Shown piece after piece: positions 37,796-50,600 of a stretch of 64,000 nt of DNA. A program made the translations under genes and the position numbers. Origin of the DNA: Chionis minor (lineage: Eukaryota; Chordata; Aves; Charadriiformes; Chionididae). Under the pieces are notes generated by a model, which saw nothing but the letters and a program-made list of their open reading frames with translations, was not told the origin of the DNA and did no database searches. Position 1 is the stretch's first letter. The number at the start of each line of letters is the position of its first letter. The DNA is taken from positions 10,322 to 74,321 of the forward strand of contig VZSF01006715.1 in the NCBI GenBank assembly GCA_013398295.1, written 5' to 3'.

Positions 37796-37867
37796 GCCGT
37801 GATCGTATAGTGGTTAGTACTCTGCGTTGTGGCCGCAGCAACCTCGGTTCAAATCCGAGTCACGGCA
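37796..37867 (+). tRNA. tRNA-His (anticodon GTG)
   Basis: A 72-base gene that folds as a perfect cloverleaf. Acceptor strand GCCGTGA pairs with TCACGGC, with discriminator A. The anticodon stem CTGCG/CGCAG holds the loop TTGTGGC with anticodon GTG at 37829-37831, which reads both histidine codons. The T stem CTCGG/CCGAG holds TTCAAAT. There is no intron and no CCA. The base before the gene is T, so the G-1 that marks tRNA-His must be added after transcription, as in other eukaryotes. The internal B box is GGTTCAAATCC (37846-37856). A TTTT terminator for RNA polymerase III lies at 37885-37888. All structural positions look intact, so it is probably functional. Confidence 0.97.
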
Positions 37868-37884
37868 CAGAATGGAGGGAACTC

Positions 37885-37888
37885 TTTT
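37885..37888 (+). terminator. RNA polymerase III terminator (TTTT)
   Basis: First T4 run after the plus-strand tRNA-His, 17 bases past its end. This is typical spacing for a tRNA gene. Confidence 0.7.
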
Positions 37889-40595
37889 AGACCTCGCTTT
37901 CTGGAGGCTTGGCCCTGGGGACACGCCACTGGGGGTGTGAGACCTGCCTGAGCCCTCACTCTGCAGCGACTGCTGAGCGGGTCTCAGTGTCTGACGCACA
38001 GAAAAAACAGATGAGAGGAAGCCGTAGCTGCACAAAAAAAGTTCGTGTAGCTCACTGCTACCTGATAACGTTGTCGGAACCCTTTGCACCATAGGTTTTT
38101 TTGTCTCCTTTTGTGTGATTTCAAGCAGTTCACACAGATGTTGTTGTACTAAGGTTGTCTGGGACCATATTTTCACAGACTTCACTGTCAGTTTTTTAAC
38201 ACATCTTGTTTCTGTTTCCCAGTGAAGACTGATTTCTTTCTATGATCTGCCCCCAGGGGTGACTCATCACAGAAGAAAATTCCAGAAGAATTTTTCAGGA
38301 AGGAGCAGCAAAGGAGGCATGAAATTATGTGTAATTTCTTTATTTGGAAATTTTTAGTACCTTTGTTCCAGGAATAGTGTACTTATGAGGCTGGTAATCA
38401 ATAGAAGCAAATGGGAGACATCATGTCTAGACCTGAAATTTGATTAAAGAGAAGCAAGACACTGCTGGAAATGCAGTGCTGCTTTTGTGGGGAGAGGATG
38501 GTGTGGCTGGGAGGATTCTGCCAAGAAGCGGGAAGATGGCCTGACATGATTCTCTATTTATCTAAGCACCATTCCCTCATCCCACCTATGCTGTCTGGTG
38601 GGTGTTGCTGTTTACTGGGGTGGGGGTGTTAGGGACCAGTGGTTTTCCAGTATGGGGATGGTGAGGTAAAGAAGTTAGCTGAATGGCAGAAGGAAAGACA
38701 TTTTCAAGAAACACTCCCAAGTGGCTACACATAGGCACTTTATGTACTGATCGAACCATGCAGCAACACAGTTTCTATTCCTAATGTGTTATTAGTAGGT
38801 GATCAAACATGTATTCATCAACTTCAGACCATATGACCAATTCTAATTTCATCATTAGGTAGCTATACATCTTGCTGACTGAAGTAAAAACTACTCGTTT
38901 TGACCAAACGATTTCTTCATATCTAAGCACACAGCCCGACTACAAATCAAAAGAAACAGCAGGGGATGAAAAAAGAGAAAGCAACAAATACTTATTTATG
39001 GGAAATGGCTGTACATTTCTCCCTGAATCTCCAGTGTTATCCTTACTGAAGGCAGTGTATGTCCTTCAGAGGTCAAATCCTAGTCAGGCATCCAGACACG
39101 GGCTTCCCAGCTCATGGCAAACTTTCTCCAGGTGTCTGTCCAGGACTCAGTAAGGAAGCAAGACTATCTTGAAACTATTAAGATGAAAAGGAACTGCTTT
39201 TAAAGCGGGACTCACATAACTATGAAGACCAGCAGGGAATATTTAATTCCATTAATCTCATCTCTCAGCAAACAAGAAATAGGAAGGACAATATGGTGAA
39301 ACAAAGCAGTTCAATAGCTGGTGGATCAACCTTAATTCTCTTTCTGGAATTTACACTTCTGTCTCTCTGGAAGACTTCATGTCTCTTACATTAGGCCTTC
39401 TAGAGTTCTTTTTGCAATTATTTTTCAGTCAGGTTCAGTTACTACACAAAAAAGCTTCAAGTTGTGTTTCTGGAAAGAATTTTCCATTATATGCTAGTTC
39501 TCTTGCTGTTGCTTTAGCTAAATTAATCAGACTTTTCCTTCTCAAGTGTAACAGCAAAACACTAATTTACCCCATGTGGTTTTAATACAAATGCTTTCAT
39601 GGTTATATCATAAAGAAGTTTTCTTCCCTGTGCCAGTACAACGGTCAGTACACCCTCTTGCTTTCAGCTGCATGGTGAATAACAGCAACAGTGCAGGTCC
39701 CAGAATAAACATATCCTACCATGCCAGATTTTCCTAAAGAGTTTAGGTAGACCTGCCACCCCAAAACAAATTAGTGTTACAGTTCTTAAGACTAAAATAA
39801 GAGGTTTTCTGCTCATATCAGAGAATAAATAAAATTTAAAAAAAAATAAAAATTAAAGGAGTCCGGAAGCACAAGATCTGAACTGGGAATGCAGGGATCC
39901 ACAAGAAAGGAATTACCAGAAATAGTGTGGTGGCTATGTTGTTGGCTCCATGTGCAACTCTCAGGTGCGTGAGGCACGTAGGTGTTGGTTTAGCAGCACA
40001 AAGACATTGATTATGTTAACATTACAGAGCATATTATAAGATAAAATTTTTGCTATGTTAGCTTGAAATATCAAAACTATGCTTTCTTCTCAAAGATTTT
40101 TAATACACTGTGTTTTGGGATCCCTTTGGATGGAGATTTCTTTGTGACAAAGAATGCACTCCTTTAAAAGGAATATCACAAAGTGTCATCATCTGAGTTG
40201 TGTTTGGTCCAGAGAAAATATATACCGTATTTGCTTATAAAAGAATGCAGGAAAAAATTGTAAAACATTAAGCACATAAATGACTTTCACAAAACTTTGT
40301 GAAAGATATTTATCAGATGTGTTTGAGTCTAACTTAAAGAGATGATTTTGCTTGTGTGAAATTCCATGTCAAGAGCACACATCTATAAAGCTTTTAGAAT
40401 ACAAAGTTGGGAATTTAGAATTCAAGAGCTCTAAAACCACAGGAAAAAATTTTTAAAAAGGGCGATAGAAAACATTGTTTATATAGTTTTGAATGTTTGG
40501 TGGTTTGGGGATTTATGCTGAACTCTTGAAGAAAAAGTGAAGCCAGGCCCTACTCAGTAGTTTGAAATGTAGTGCAGAAAGTTGCAGGATTCAAA

Positions 40596-40632
40596 CCTGA
40601 GCCAAAGCTTGAGCCAAAGCTTAACCCGAAGC
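40596..40632 (+). repeat. 12-base tandem repeat, about three units
   Basis: Units of the form TGAGCCAAAGCT occur two to three times, the last one diverged (TTAACCCGAAGC). A short ORF across it reads as repeating EPKL. No other sign of coding. Confidence 0.6.
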
Positions 40633-41046
40633 GTTACAAGTCAAGAGCTTCAAAAATTGACCGCAGTCTCCACACGTGTTCCAGTGCAGCTTTCTCCAGT
40701 GCTGTGAGTGGCTGCTGGAGCTTTACAAATAAGAAGCCACACAGTCTTATTTAAAAAGCAGGACGTGCTTTCTTTTAAGAAATACCAAAGACAGATTATG
40801 GGAAAAGCTACAGAACTGCAGCATCAAACATTGTTTATACAATGATGTTTACACATCAGACTCAGGAATCTCCCCGCCTGGCAAATTTTCCCCAATTATT
40901 ACCCATCCTGCAATAATATCCTGTAAACTCAGAGCCGAATTTCCAGAGGTAAAATCGTCACACCTGTGAAATGAATTCCTGGCATTCTTTGCTAAAGCAC
41001 AACCAGCTATTTAATTTTTCAGGAGTTCACTTTACCACAGAAGATC

Positions 41047-41087
41047 TCCTTTCAAAGGGTCGTCTTGACCAGAGCCCTTTGAAAGGA
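41047..41087. repeat. Perfect 13-bp inverted repeat with 15-base spacer
   Basis: TCCTTTCAAAGGG at 41047-41059 is the exact reverse complement of CCCTTTGAAAGGA at 41075-41087. Single-stranded DNA or RNA would form a 13-bp stem with a 15-base loop. The arms are also partly self-palindromic (CTTTCAAAG). No gene or mobile element ends here, so its role is unknown. Confidence 0.75.
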
Positions 41088-43429
41088 TTTCAGAGGGGAC
41101 CTATAAAAGTTTTAATATGAGCTACACTCCTGTAAAGAGAATGAAAACCAGAATTAATTTGATTTGATGACTGCAGGTTCAAAACAGCCACTGCTTTCTA
41201 TCCTGCTCAGCACCTGATATGAACATCAGATGGGATACAACCAACTCTGCTGCACTCCTGAAAAATGAAGGCAGTAGAACAGAGATCTACATCGGGTTCA
41301 ATTAATATTTCAAAAGTTTTTCAAATCTTTCTGTTCAGTGATGCCTTCTTAACAACCATGTGTCTTTCTCCATAGGTTAAGAACTCTGACAGTTTTAACC
41401 CTAATCATAAGTTAATGTTAAAATACAATAACAAGAAATAAATCTTTTCCCAAGCACTGTTGATGGGTACATCTTATGAGTTTAAGAGCCAAAATGTGAA
41501 TTAGACATGTTGGGGATACAGAGATAGACACCTCTATGTCTTAAAAGTTTTACATTCTACGCAGAATAAGCCATACCTGAGAACAACAGCAGGCACAAAA
41601 AGACACAGAAGAGCTGCAGAGAAAGGCATCCACTCCCTTTTCGTGTCTCATTTTAAAAATACTATTCTTCATTTCCCACCAGATCAGCTTGCTGCATAAA
41701 GGCAGAGAAGGCTGCTGCAGCAAGCTCTTCTCTTTGGCCCTCAAAGTATTCTTAGACATAAAAAAATCAGAGCTTCAAAAGTATGTAAACCTATTAATAT
41801 TTGTTAATATTTTGAACATATTATTATTAGCTCGTTGTTTCCAACCAGAAAAATGTTATCTGGACGTGTCTGCTAGAAATGAAGACCCACATATTTCAGA
41901 AACGTACAAGCAATTCTTTGTACAATTCAAGCTTCAAAATCAGTTCCAAGATTATATGTCTGTGTTTCCTAGTCTGCAATCCTGTTATCCTTGGAAACTG
42001 TTTTGTACCAAAGTTTTTGTTTTCTTTTTCCCTAATGAGATGGGAAAATTGACAAATATTTTCTCAAGAAATGGAATGCTGGGAGCCAGCTGCACTTGCA
42101 TGTTTATATTCCAAAATGAAGGTGGGTTTTAATTTTGATTCTCTTGTGAGGAGAACAAATAACGGCAGGGGGAATTGGTAAGAAAGGTCTGGTTATCTGC
42201 CTACGCCATCGTTGCTCTCAGTTTATAGTGTTAACACTGAGCTAGCAACACAGATACTGCTATCCTGTGTAAACTAAAGCGAACAAAATAATCACTGTTT
42301 CAGGCTAACTCATCATAAAAGAAAAGGATCTTCTGAATTTGTCTAGAGTCCTATCAAAACTCTTCAAAATCATCAATATTACTATAACTAGCAGTATGGT
42401 AATACAGTTTAGCTACAGACGAACACTGGATATACTAAAGTTGGTTCCAGGAAGGTCGAGGTCAAGCAGGGGTGAGCCTTGAGTGTTTCAGCAGCCTCAG
42501 GATGATGCGCGAGTAGAGCAGAATTTCTGGCATTGCAATTTTGGGATTTCTGTTCTAGGACTTCATTCACTAGGTTGCTTTAAAGAATATATGCACCTGT
42601 AATGAGTTAATTTGATATTTCTGGAGTTTATAAAATCTAACACAACAGATGACGCTTCTGAGAGACTGCAGCAGGGGCAGAGTATGAAAGATCATCCCGG
42701 TCTTTTTTACAGTAGTGCATGTTTCTAAATTACTTTCTTTTGGGGAATCAGTCACATCTGTCCCATCAATTAAATCAAGAAGTCAAAAGCTAATTGCTCT
42801 GATATGCTCCTAAAAGGCTGAGTGATACTTAGACAGGAAGTCTGAGGCCAGTGAGAGAGTTTTTTTTTTCAAAAAACACAGCAGAAAGAGCTCTTGTTAA
42901 CCTGAGGGAGGTGATGATTCCAGGGTTCCCTAGCCTATTACACTGGGACACATTAACCTCCAGAGATGAGGTGCCCTCCCAGGTTTGCAGGTGTATGGGG
43001 CTTTGATTTTTCTTGGTAGAGGTGTGAAGAAAGTTTTGTTTCACTTCCTCACTGGGTAGGAGGGCAAAGAAAGTTCCTGCTGCTTTGCCAAGAGAAACAC
43101 GCTTGTCATTCACACTCTACAAGAGCTGGGTCTGTTGCATGAAACTTGAATCCATCTAAGCCTAGTGGAGGTGTAATCCATTATGCAGAGGACCAGTGTC
43201 CCAACAGATGCAACATTGCGTGCTCTAGAATTAACTCCTTACCAAATTAAAGAACGAAGTACCAGAAAATCTATTCAGTGGCAGCCAAATAATCTGATAA
43301 ACTTCATAGTAATGATATTTTATTATATAGTTGTTACCGGCTATGTAATTTTGTGGTTAATTTATCGTTTATTATGCAAACTGCCATCAGTTACCATAAC
43401 TAATTTATAAAATCCACATGATCATTTTA

Positions 43430-43885
43430 CAGAATCACAGAATGACAGAATCACTTAGGTTGGAAGAGACCTTTGAGATCATCAAGGCCAACCATAAACC
43501 TAACACTGCCAGAAACACCCCTAAGCCATGTCCCTCAGCACCACATCTACCCATCTTTTAAATACCTCCAGGGATGGTGATTCCACCACCTCCCTGGGCA
43601 GCCTGTTCCAATGCTTGACAACCCTTTCCATGACAAAGTGTTTTCTAATATCGACTCTAAACCTCCCCCAGCATAACTTGAGGCCATTTCCTCTCATCCT
43701 ATTGCTTGTTACTTGGCAGAAGAGACTGACCCTCTCCTCAATACAACCTCCTGTCAGGTAGTTGGAGAGAGCGATAAGGTCTCCCCCCTCAGCCTCCTTT
43801 TCTCCAGGCGAAACAGTCCCAATTCCCTCAGCCGCTCCTCCTCACCAGCTTCGTTGTCCTTCTCTGGACACTTTGGACACTTCAT
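43430..43885 (-). mobile_element. CR1 LINE 3' fragment, minus strand
   Basis: The plus strand opens with the complement of the CR1 tail, ACAGAATCACAGAATGACAG, followed by the complement of a young-looking CR1 3' UTR and ORF2 end (GGTTGGAAGAGACCTTTGAG and the CTCCCTGGGCAGCCTGTTCC block). It ends near 43885 in the region complementary to GTGTCCAGAGAAGG. About 455 bases, 5'-truncated. The closeness to the common avian CR1 pattern suggests a more recent insertion than the 36-kb fragment. Confidence 0.93.
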
Positions 43886-44440
43886 TACTGCTAGGCTTTG
43901 GAAGTCTTCATTCTGAGAGCTCATATTACTCAGTGAAGCAGGGCAGTGACCTTACACACTGTTCCTACCAAAAAAACTAAGGGAATCACTGCAATCACAG
44001 ACAAGTGATGGTTCCTCATCTGTCACTGGCAAAGACCTTCTGCTAGCAACAGTTCATGCCTCGGTAAGCAGGGTTTCCACATCTACCACTATCATATTTC
44101 CAAGCAATTCAGGCTGATGGCTTTATTAGCATGAAACACTAGCAAAGATCAAAACCAAACAGAATTCATGGCTCAATCTGGATCCTAAGTAGCTGTAACA
44201 AGTACAAATTACATGCTCACTTTGCCACTGTGTTTACCCCGATATGCATAAACATTTAAATAATAATTAAAAAAAAAATCACACTTGGCAGCAGAATTAC
44301 TGAACTAATACTTGTGGCACATAGCCTTTTAGCAAAAGATCATTGTAAAAATTGAAGAGGTTCTACTTGCTTTCTCATCTTTCTCTTAGACATGTTTTAT
44401 AGATTATTTTTGGTATGCAATCTGTAGTTACATCTCTTTA
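43886..44440. other. Non-coding spacer
   Basis: AT-rich unique sequence; nothing recognised. Confidence 0.55.
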
Positions 44441-44443
44441 AAA
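44440..44443 (-). terminator. RNA polymerase III terminator (TTTT on the minus strand)
   Basis: AAAA on the plus strand, 14 bases beyond the 3' end of the minus-strand tRNA-His. It is the first T4 run after that gene. Confidence 0.7.
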
Positions 44444-44457
44444 GGTGCACCTCTGTC

Positions 44458-44529
44458 TGCCGTGACTCGGATTTGAACCGAGGTTGCTGCGGCCACAACG
44501 CAGAGTACTAACCACTATACGATCACGGC
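44458..44529 (-). tRNA. tRNA-His (anticodon GTG), second copy
   Basis: Read on the minus strand, this is base-for-base the same 72-nt tRNA-His as the plus-strand gene at 37796, with the same stems, GTG anticodon, discriminator A and B box (complement at 44469-44479). The six bases just upstream (TAGCTT) are also shared with the first gene; flanks beyond that differ. The Pol III terminator is present. The two genes point toward each other, 6.6 kb apart. Identity over the whole gene with unlike flanks fits either strong selection on both or gene conversion. Probably functional. Confidence 0.97.
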
Positions 44530-45490
44530 AAGCTATCAGAACACCCTGAATTAGAGTGACATCTTCCTCAGTCCTCTCCAAAATTTCATACAAATGGTGC
44601 CACCTACAGTTTACACTGAGTTTTAGCAGCAGCCGGTCCTGAACATTCTTAAAAGTCATTACTTTACTGTCTTCTCAAAATCCCTTCCAGAGTTACTTTT
44701 CCTTTCTCTTAATAGTCCATGCTGATCAGGAGTGCCTAAAAACAGGCTCGGGAAAGATATAATAACCCTTCTCCTGTCCCCCAAATCTTTTCAGAGAGAA
44801 CATTTTTTTCCTATTTTATCAGTGGTGGGGAAGGCAAAGTCATGACAACAGAGGAGTCTGCAATGTGGTGTAGAGACAAATTTACTTAACTGAAAACTGC
44901 ATTTGCTGAGTTGAACCAGGTATGATTCGTTCTAGTGTAAGTGCATGTATTGATTGACATCCTCTTCCTCACCTCTGCAATAAGCACAGAACAGAAAAAA
45001 CAACTTTTCCAGAATTTGCATCATCTACTGTGAAAGGAGTCGTCAAACGCCACAGGTGAAGCCTGAGGGGAATGAGCACTCGGCTTCTATCATCTGAGAC
45101 CATCAATTAGTGCTATACTGAAGCAACTGCTGAGAAGCACCTGCCCTTTGTCAGGTGTTCAGACACAAAAAGACTGTAAACAACATTCAAATATGCACAA
45201 CAGCAAAAAATTGTTAGTTGTCTCAACTAAGAGTTCTGTCAGAAATCAAGCTGTGCAATGTAAAGAAAGTTTATCGTGGGGAAAGAGAATAATTCAGCAA
45301 GCTCTGGGGCACTCAAGCCCTGTGTTACAGGGCTGCTTTTCTGTCACAGGCTTGAAAGGAAGAAAAGCAGGAGTGGCACACACCTGAGGTAAAGCTAAGC
45401 CTTCAATTTAGCAGCTGTTTGCTGCTGCCTCATAAAGGCATTACACTTAGAAATTAAGTGTAACTGTGTAAATAAGCAAGAAAACCTCCC

Positions 45491-45530
45491 AAACAAACAA
45501 ACAAAACCCAACAAACAAACAAAAACCCCA
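45491..45530 (+). repeat. (AAAC)n microsatellite
   Basis: Imperfect run of AAAC units, about 40 bases, ending in an A/C-rich stretch. Confidence 0.75.
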
Positions 45531-47128
45531 GCCAAAAAAAGGAGCTCCTAGGATTTTTCCTATCTTGTCCCTCCATCCCTGTCTTTCAGTTCTCAGACCA
45601 CAGCTGTCGGGAAAGCAGGCGTCAGCAGAATCTGTTGCTGAATCTTCTGGCAAGGAGAAAAGACTGGAAAAAGCAATCCCCTCTAGCACAGCTTGTACAT
45701 TACAATGTGAATGTTACCTATAAAGCCATCATGTATATGTTGTCAGCCATAAGAAGTCACGGTATGGGAAGGCCTTTTTGCCTTTCCCTCACCAGCCTGC
45801 GAGCCCTTTGAACTCTAAAGAAATCTCTGAAGAGCTGGACGGTGACTGCCACTTCTGGGAGAATGCTTTGATGTGGCCAGTCCTATGATACCCCCCAGTA
45901 CTCCAAAAACCTTGATTAAACTGGAGAAAGTGGCTGTTAAAAACTGGTGCCCAGTTTCTATCAGGACGGTGTATCAAGTGTTCTTCATTACTGCAAATTT
46001 CCTGCCTTTTTTTTTTTTAATATATTAATTGAAAAACATGGAAGACTGTGGTTCAGAAAGAAAGGTAGTAGATAAAGGCTGAAGTCAGCTCAAAAAAATC
46101 TTAACAGTGAACGTGACAGCACCATCACCTAGTCACCTGCATGTGAGCACAAGTGCCTTTGGAGGATGGCGCTGCTCAGCGTCACGCACATGAGGGCAGG
46201 TGGAACAGACCTGGAGTAAAAATGATTCAGCAGTAACTTCTCTAAAGTTTTTTTGTTATTGTAGATCTGTGGAAGGAGAGCTTTTAGAATATTTACTTAA
46301 TTTCCATACTTAGGACCTTAAATAACCTTGGGTTTTGTTTTTGTGGTTTTTTTTAAATTTTGGGTATTGTTTCTAGTGGTTACCTGTCCTGAAGTAACAA
46401 CAGCAACTTCAGTTTTGTTTGAGTTCATCAGAACATGCAGGTTTCCACTGAAGACAGAAGTCTAGTAAATATTATAGATACAGGTTTCTGCCTATGGCAT
46501 CCCCCTTCAAAGTAAGGTGATTAAGTTAAAATTACTGCAGGACTTCTTGAGGTGCTTTAAAGCATGATACTCAGGAGATGAAGGAGATTTTAAATGTGAT
46601 TTGTCTTACAAATCAGCAGTAAAATGTTTGCAGCTGTGATGAGACAGGGTCCTTGCAAGCTCTATAACCTGTATTATTCCGCTATATTGTGTCACCTTTC
46701 AGAAGTCATAGATGTACCTTGTTTTTTGCAGAAGTGAAATAGATTTGCTAGATTCTCATAAAAATTTTTCATCTGGTTGTTTTAAGTCTGTGTCTCAGAG
46801 AAACAAAAAACACTTCTTGTTTGATATTATTATTGTACAGAGCTTAGAATGTTATCTAATGCATTTTTGCTAAATTGAAGTCACACAATAGACTGTTTTT
46901 CAGACCTATCGACGCATGAGAATAAAATACAGGTTCTAATAAATAAATGTCATCAATCACATCTATAAACCTTTGGAGCTTAAATCAGTCCACAAATCTT
47001 TGAGATGACATAATAAGCAGTAACCACTGGGTAACGAATGATCATTCCATTAATTGTACTACACTGGTACTACTTTCCACCCTGTCTTTATGCATCTTGC
47101 TATTGTGTGCATTTATTTATTTTTTTAT

Positions 47129-47222
47129 CATTTCTATTAGTAAAATGTTATTACTGTTTCTTTTTTTTTTTTTTTCATTTCTATTAGTAAAATGTTTTTT
47201 CTGTTTTTTTTTTTTTTTTTTT
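47129..47222 (+). repeat. 47-bp tandem duplication with T-tract
   Basis: A unit starting CATTTCTATTAGTAAAATGTT and ending in a T run occurs at 47129-47175 and again at 47176-47222. The 21-base core is identical in the two copies; the following bases differ by a few substitutions and T-run length. It is a recent local duplication, probably by slippage at the T run. Confidence 0.85.
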
Positions 47223-47405
47223 CCCCAGAAGAAGGTTAGTGCGCATGAACATGCCTTGTGCAGTACTTGCACAGTCAGATGATTCTCTGCCCCTGAGCCC
47301 AGCCTGGCTACCTTTACTTGGGCTCAGAAAACAGCCACAAAATTTTCACCCACATAGTTAAGAAGACATTCTAAATATTTGCAGTTTCCTCCCCTATCCC
47401 CCCCC

Positions 47406-47426
47406 NNNNNNNNNNNNNNNNNNNNN
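47406..47426. other. Short assembly gap (21 N)
   Basis: A run of 21 N directly after a C homopolymer of about nine bases. The true length is unknown. Confidence 0.99.
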
Positions 47427-47663
47427 CCAAATAATTTTTTGTTGTTGCTTGTGGCTTTTGTCTAAGAATAATAATCTTTCAAAACAATTACCTTTTCTTT
47501 TAAGGTGTCAGGTTTTGGACAGAACATTTTTCTTGTTCAGGATTGAATCTCTGGTCAAAAGGAAAAAAGTAACCAAAAGACATTCCCCTGCCCCCACATA
47601 ACCAACAAATTCATGGGCAGGTCTGGAAGAAGGAAGACCTGAAGCAGATACAAATAACATCCA

Positions 47664-47679
47664 TCTCTCTCTCTCTCTT
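47664..47679 (+). repeat. (TC)n microsatellite
   Basis: About seven TC dinucleotides. The overlapping minus-strand ORF has an RERERER run that merely reflects this repeat. Confidence 0.75.
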
Positions 47680-50600
47680 TCACATTTCCCAAGGGGATTC
47701 TTCATTTATCAGATAATTAATTAATGTCAGGTGAATGTTTTCTGGTGTCCCTAGTCTGAAGTCTTGCATTTAGTATTACCATAAGCAAGCAATTAATGGC
47801 ATTAGGCCCTGGAGTTTTTTGCCTCTATAGTAAATTAGCTGTGCAAGGGTTAACACTTGATAGAAAAGCCTCTCCACATCCATAGCCAAGTAGCCTAAGA
47901 CATCCACACAGGAAACAGGAGACCCTGATCAGGTCTCTCTTCGGCTGACTTCTGTTAGATATCTGTGTTTCTCAGTCCATTTCTCACCTGCCTCTACCAG
48001 AAAGGCTGTGTTTCTTGTAATCTCAAAGATCAGAGACACAATACCTCTTTTTAGTTTTGAGTACACAATCTTAATCTTCATGACTGTCAGAGTAACTTCA
48101 TGCAGTTCAAATGTCTATTCTGACCACATGATGGAGAAGAGATGGGTTTTAGGTCAAAGCCCAAAATTGGCTTAATACTTTCTATAAACTACTCAGTTTA
48201 AATTGTCACCAGTTTGCACTGCAATCTTCAATAAGCATTTTTAGATGGTTATTGCCATTTATACAGTAGACACTTGTCGTGGCAAAGCATTTTGGGATGT
48301 AAAAGTGAAAAAGTCTCTTTTAATACTGTTTTTACTATCAGAAACAGAATTCTACCGGCATTTTCTGTGTTTGGTGTCTTGCTCATGGATGCCTTCAGGC
48401 AAGAAAGCCCATCCCCGCACACAGGCACATGGATGATTTGTCTCAGTGAAAATAAAACGGAATTTATTACAGGCTGACAAAATTTGGCTTCAGGCTCTTT
48501 GCTATTAAAAATATAAAGCATTAAAGAGTTTTTGATGCAGCAATAATAAGGACACTCAATGAAAGTTAACATTCATAGGAGGTACAGTCATCACCCAGAT
48601 CAGAGAAGCTGCTTTGAAGAAATAATGCACAACTGGAGTTCTGACAGTGTCTAGACAGCAACACCCAGCACCCTCGTAGGGGAAGGTGAATGCCGTAGTA
48701 TATCCGCTTGTTAGTTTTCATTGCACAGTTAACTTACCCAATATTTGCAGTTCCCATCCTCTCTTATTGCATTTTTAATGAACAGGAAAGAAGGGGAGAG
48801 ATGAAGTTACGTTTAAGTATTGCAGACCATTCAGGCCAGCGTCTGGAGGCCTGATTCTTCTCTGCTCCTGTGGATGGGTGCCATCTGCACAGCCTAAAGA
48901 AAGTCCTGGTGTGATGTACGTAGACAATTCTGATGACGTGGTGTTTTACATCTGCAAGGCATAGGGTTTTTTATTGCTACATGCATGCAGGGTATCCAAA
49001 CTGTCCCTGCAGAGGCGATTGCTGACTGCCTTTAGTTCAGCATCGTCACCACTCCATGTGGGGATACCAGCTGTATGGACCGAGAGCCACCTGACCTCCC
49101 AAAGGCAGGGAGTGCTCCTCTTTCCTGAGCTGCAAGGAATGCTCCCCTCCTGCAAGACCCCCTTGTGTTGCATGAGTGAGTGAGTCTGCAAATCTCACAC
49201 CTCCTGCCTTGCAGGAGCAGCTTTCGCCTCCCAATAAAGAGTGAAGTTGAAGCCATGAACGGGTGCACAGGAAGGGTGAGGGAATGCCATGCATAGCTCC
49301 AGGGAAGGGTCAACCTACTGCTCTTTCTGCTTAAAGGGCTGTCATTCTACCGAGCCTTTGGCACGGAGACAGAGTACACTGAGGCAGCTTAGACTTTATA
49401 ACAGGATTATAGAGAAATCAGGGGTTTCTCTGTTGGGTATGCATTTGCCATTTGGCCACAGTACCTTTCACAGGCAGATCCTGCACTGGACTTCACTTTA
49501 ATCTGTGTATAGATGGAAAACAATTAACGCCCATTAGAAGTCAAGCCTGGTCTGTAAAGGCTCTTTAGCAACTCATTAGGCAGCTCTGCCAACAGCAAGT
49601 AGTTTTTTCTCTTCTGCTGTTAGTATGATTTCTATTGGTATTGCAACCACACTTGTTTTCTGTGTGATCATCTACACAAAGATTCCTAGTGCAGAAAAGT
49701 CACCTTGGGATTCCAATTTTCCTTGAATTCAAATGCATCCATGCTACAATGCTTTTCTTTTGCTCTGTGCACCCCCACCATCAGTCACGAATGATTATGC
49801 AAATGCCTAGTATTTTCCCCAGCCAACATCACAGTAACTTTTCTTCATGAAGAAATTGCTCCCAGTCTGAAGGATTTTTTTCTTCTTTTCTCTTGTTCTT
49901 TTTCCTTCCTGCAGCTTTCAAGTTTCTTTCTGGTAGCCAGAGGCCTGCAGTGAATGAAACTCTTCAGGTGTTCTTCTGTCAGAACTCTGCTTACAGGAAC
50001 AGCAAAATCTCAAAGCTGGTGTGGCCACATCTGCAACCACGTGTATTTAAGTATAGTCATTTTATAGCACAAAGGGAGCAAATGACACAGCTAAAATCTT
50101 TGAACTAATAAAATCTCATACCATCGGCATTACTTATATCCAGTCACAGTTGTCTAATAGGTTTTACAACACAATTCTTGTCTCAATGAAGAGAAAATGG
50201 CAGTCACCTGGCTACACAAGCTTTGCATAAGCGTCAGCCAGCTGAGCACTCAGGTCAGCATTCAAACAAAGTAGATGCTTCTCAACTCCCAAACAGCAAA
50301 CTTCCAAAGTCTATACAGTAAATATCATTTCCTACCTTGTTACAGATGCTTCTGCTATGCAACCCAAACCCCTACTGGCATTTCATTCTGCCAGGTTGTG
50401 GTACAAGTGAACGTGTCATCTGTTTTCCCTTTATTTTGTAATTTTTATCCTCTTGCAAATATCTCTGTCTCACTGAGTATTCATGCAGATTATACCCCTA
50501 CAGCTGGAGATGCTTACGGCTGGGATTTTTTCCTGAAATTATTTCTGGTCTTTAGAATTTTTTTTGCATAATATTCAAGTAAAACATGAAAATCCAATTG

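Larger units (their letters stand above)
37889..43429. other. Non-coding stretch between the tRNA-His genes
   Basis: No gene is recognised. It contains a perfect 13-bp inverted repeat at 41047-41087 and a 12-base tandem repeat at about 40.6 kb. A 147-codon ORF at 41689-42132 shows no domain and is probably chance. Confidence 0.65.

Noticed and set aside
40586..40600. B-box-like GGTTTGAATCC on the minus strand, suggesting a tRNA remnant
   Set aside because: No anticodon arm or acceptor pairing can be found around it, and the invariant C of the box is T.
41689..42132. 147-codon plus-strand ORF
   Set aside because: AT-rich, no domain, no repeat or conserved pattern, no promoter or splice context; consistent with chance.
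49873..49914. Strong splice-acceptor-like tract (pyrimidines then CTGCAG) followed by a 71-codon ORF
   Set aside because: No donor with a convincing open frame or recognisable peptide follows; polypyrimidine-AG patterns are frequent in this DNA.
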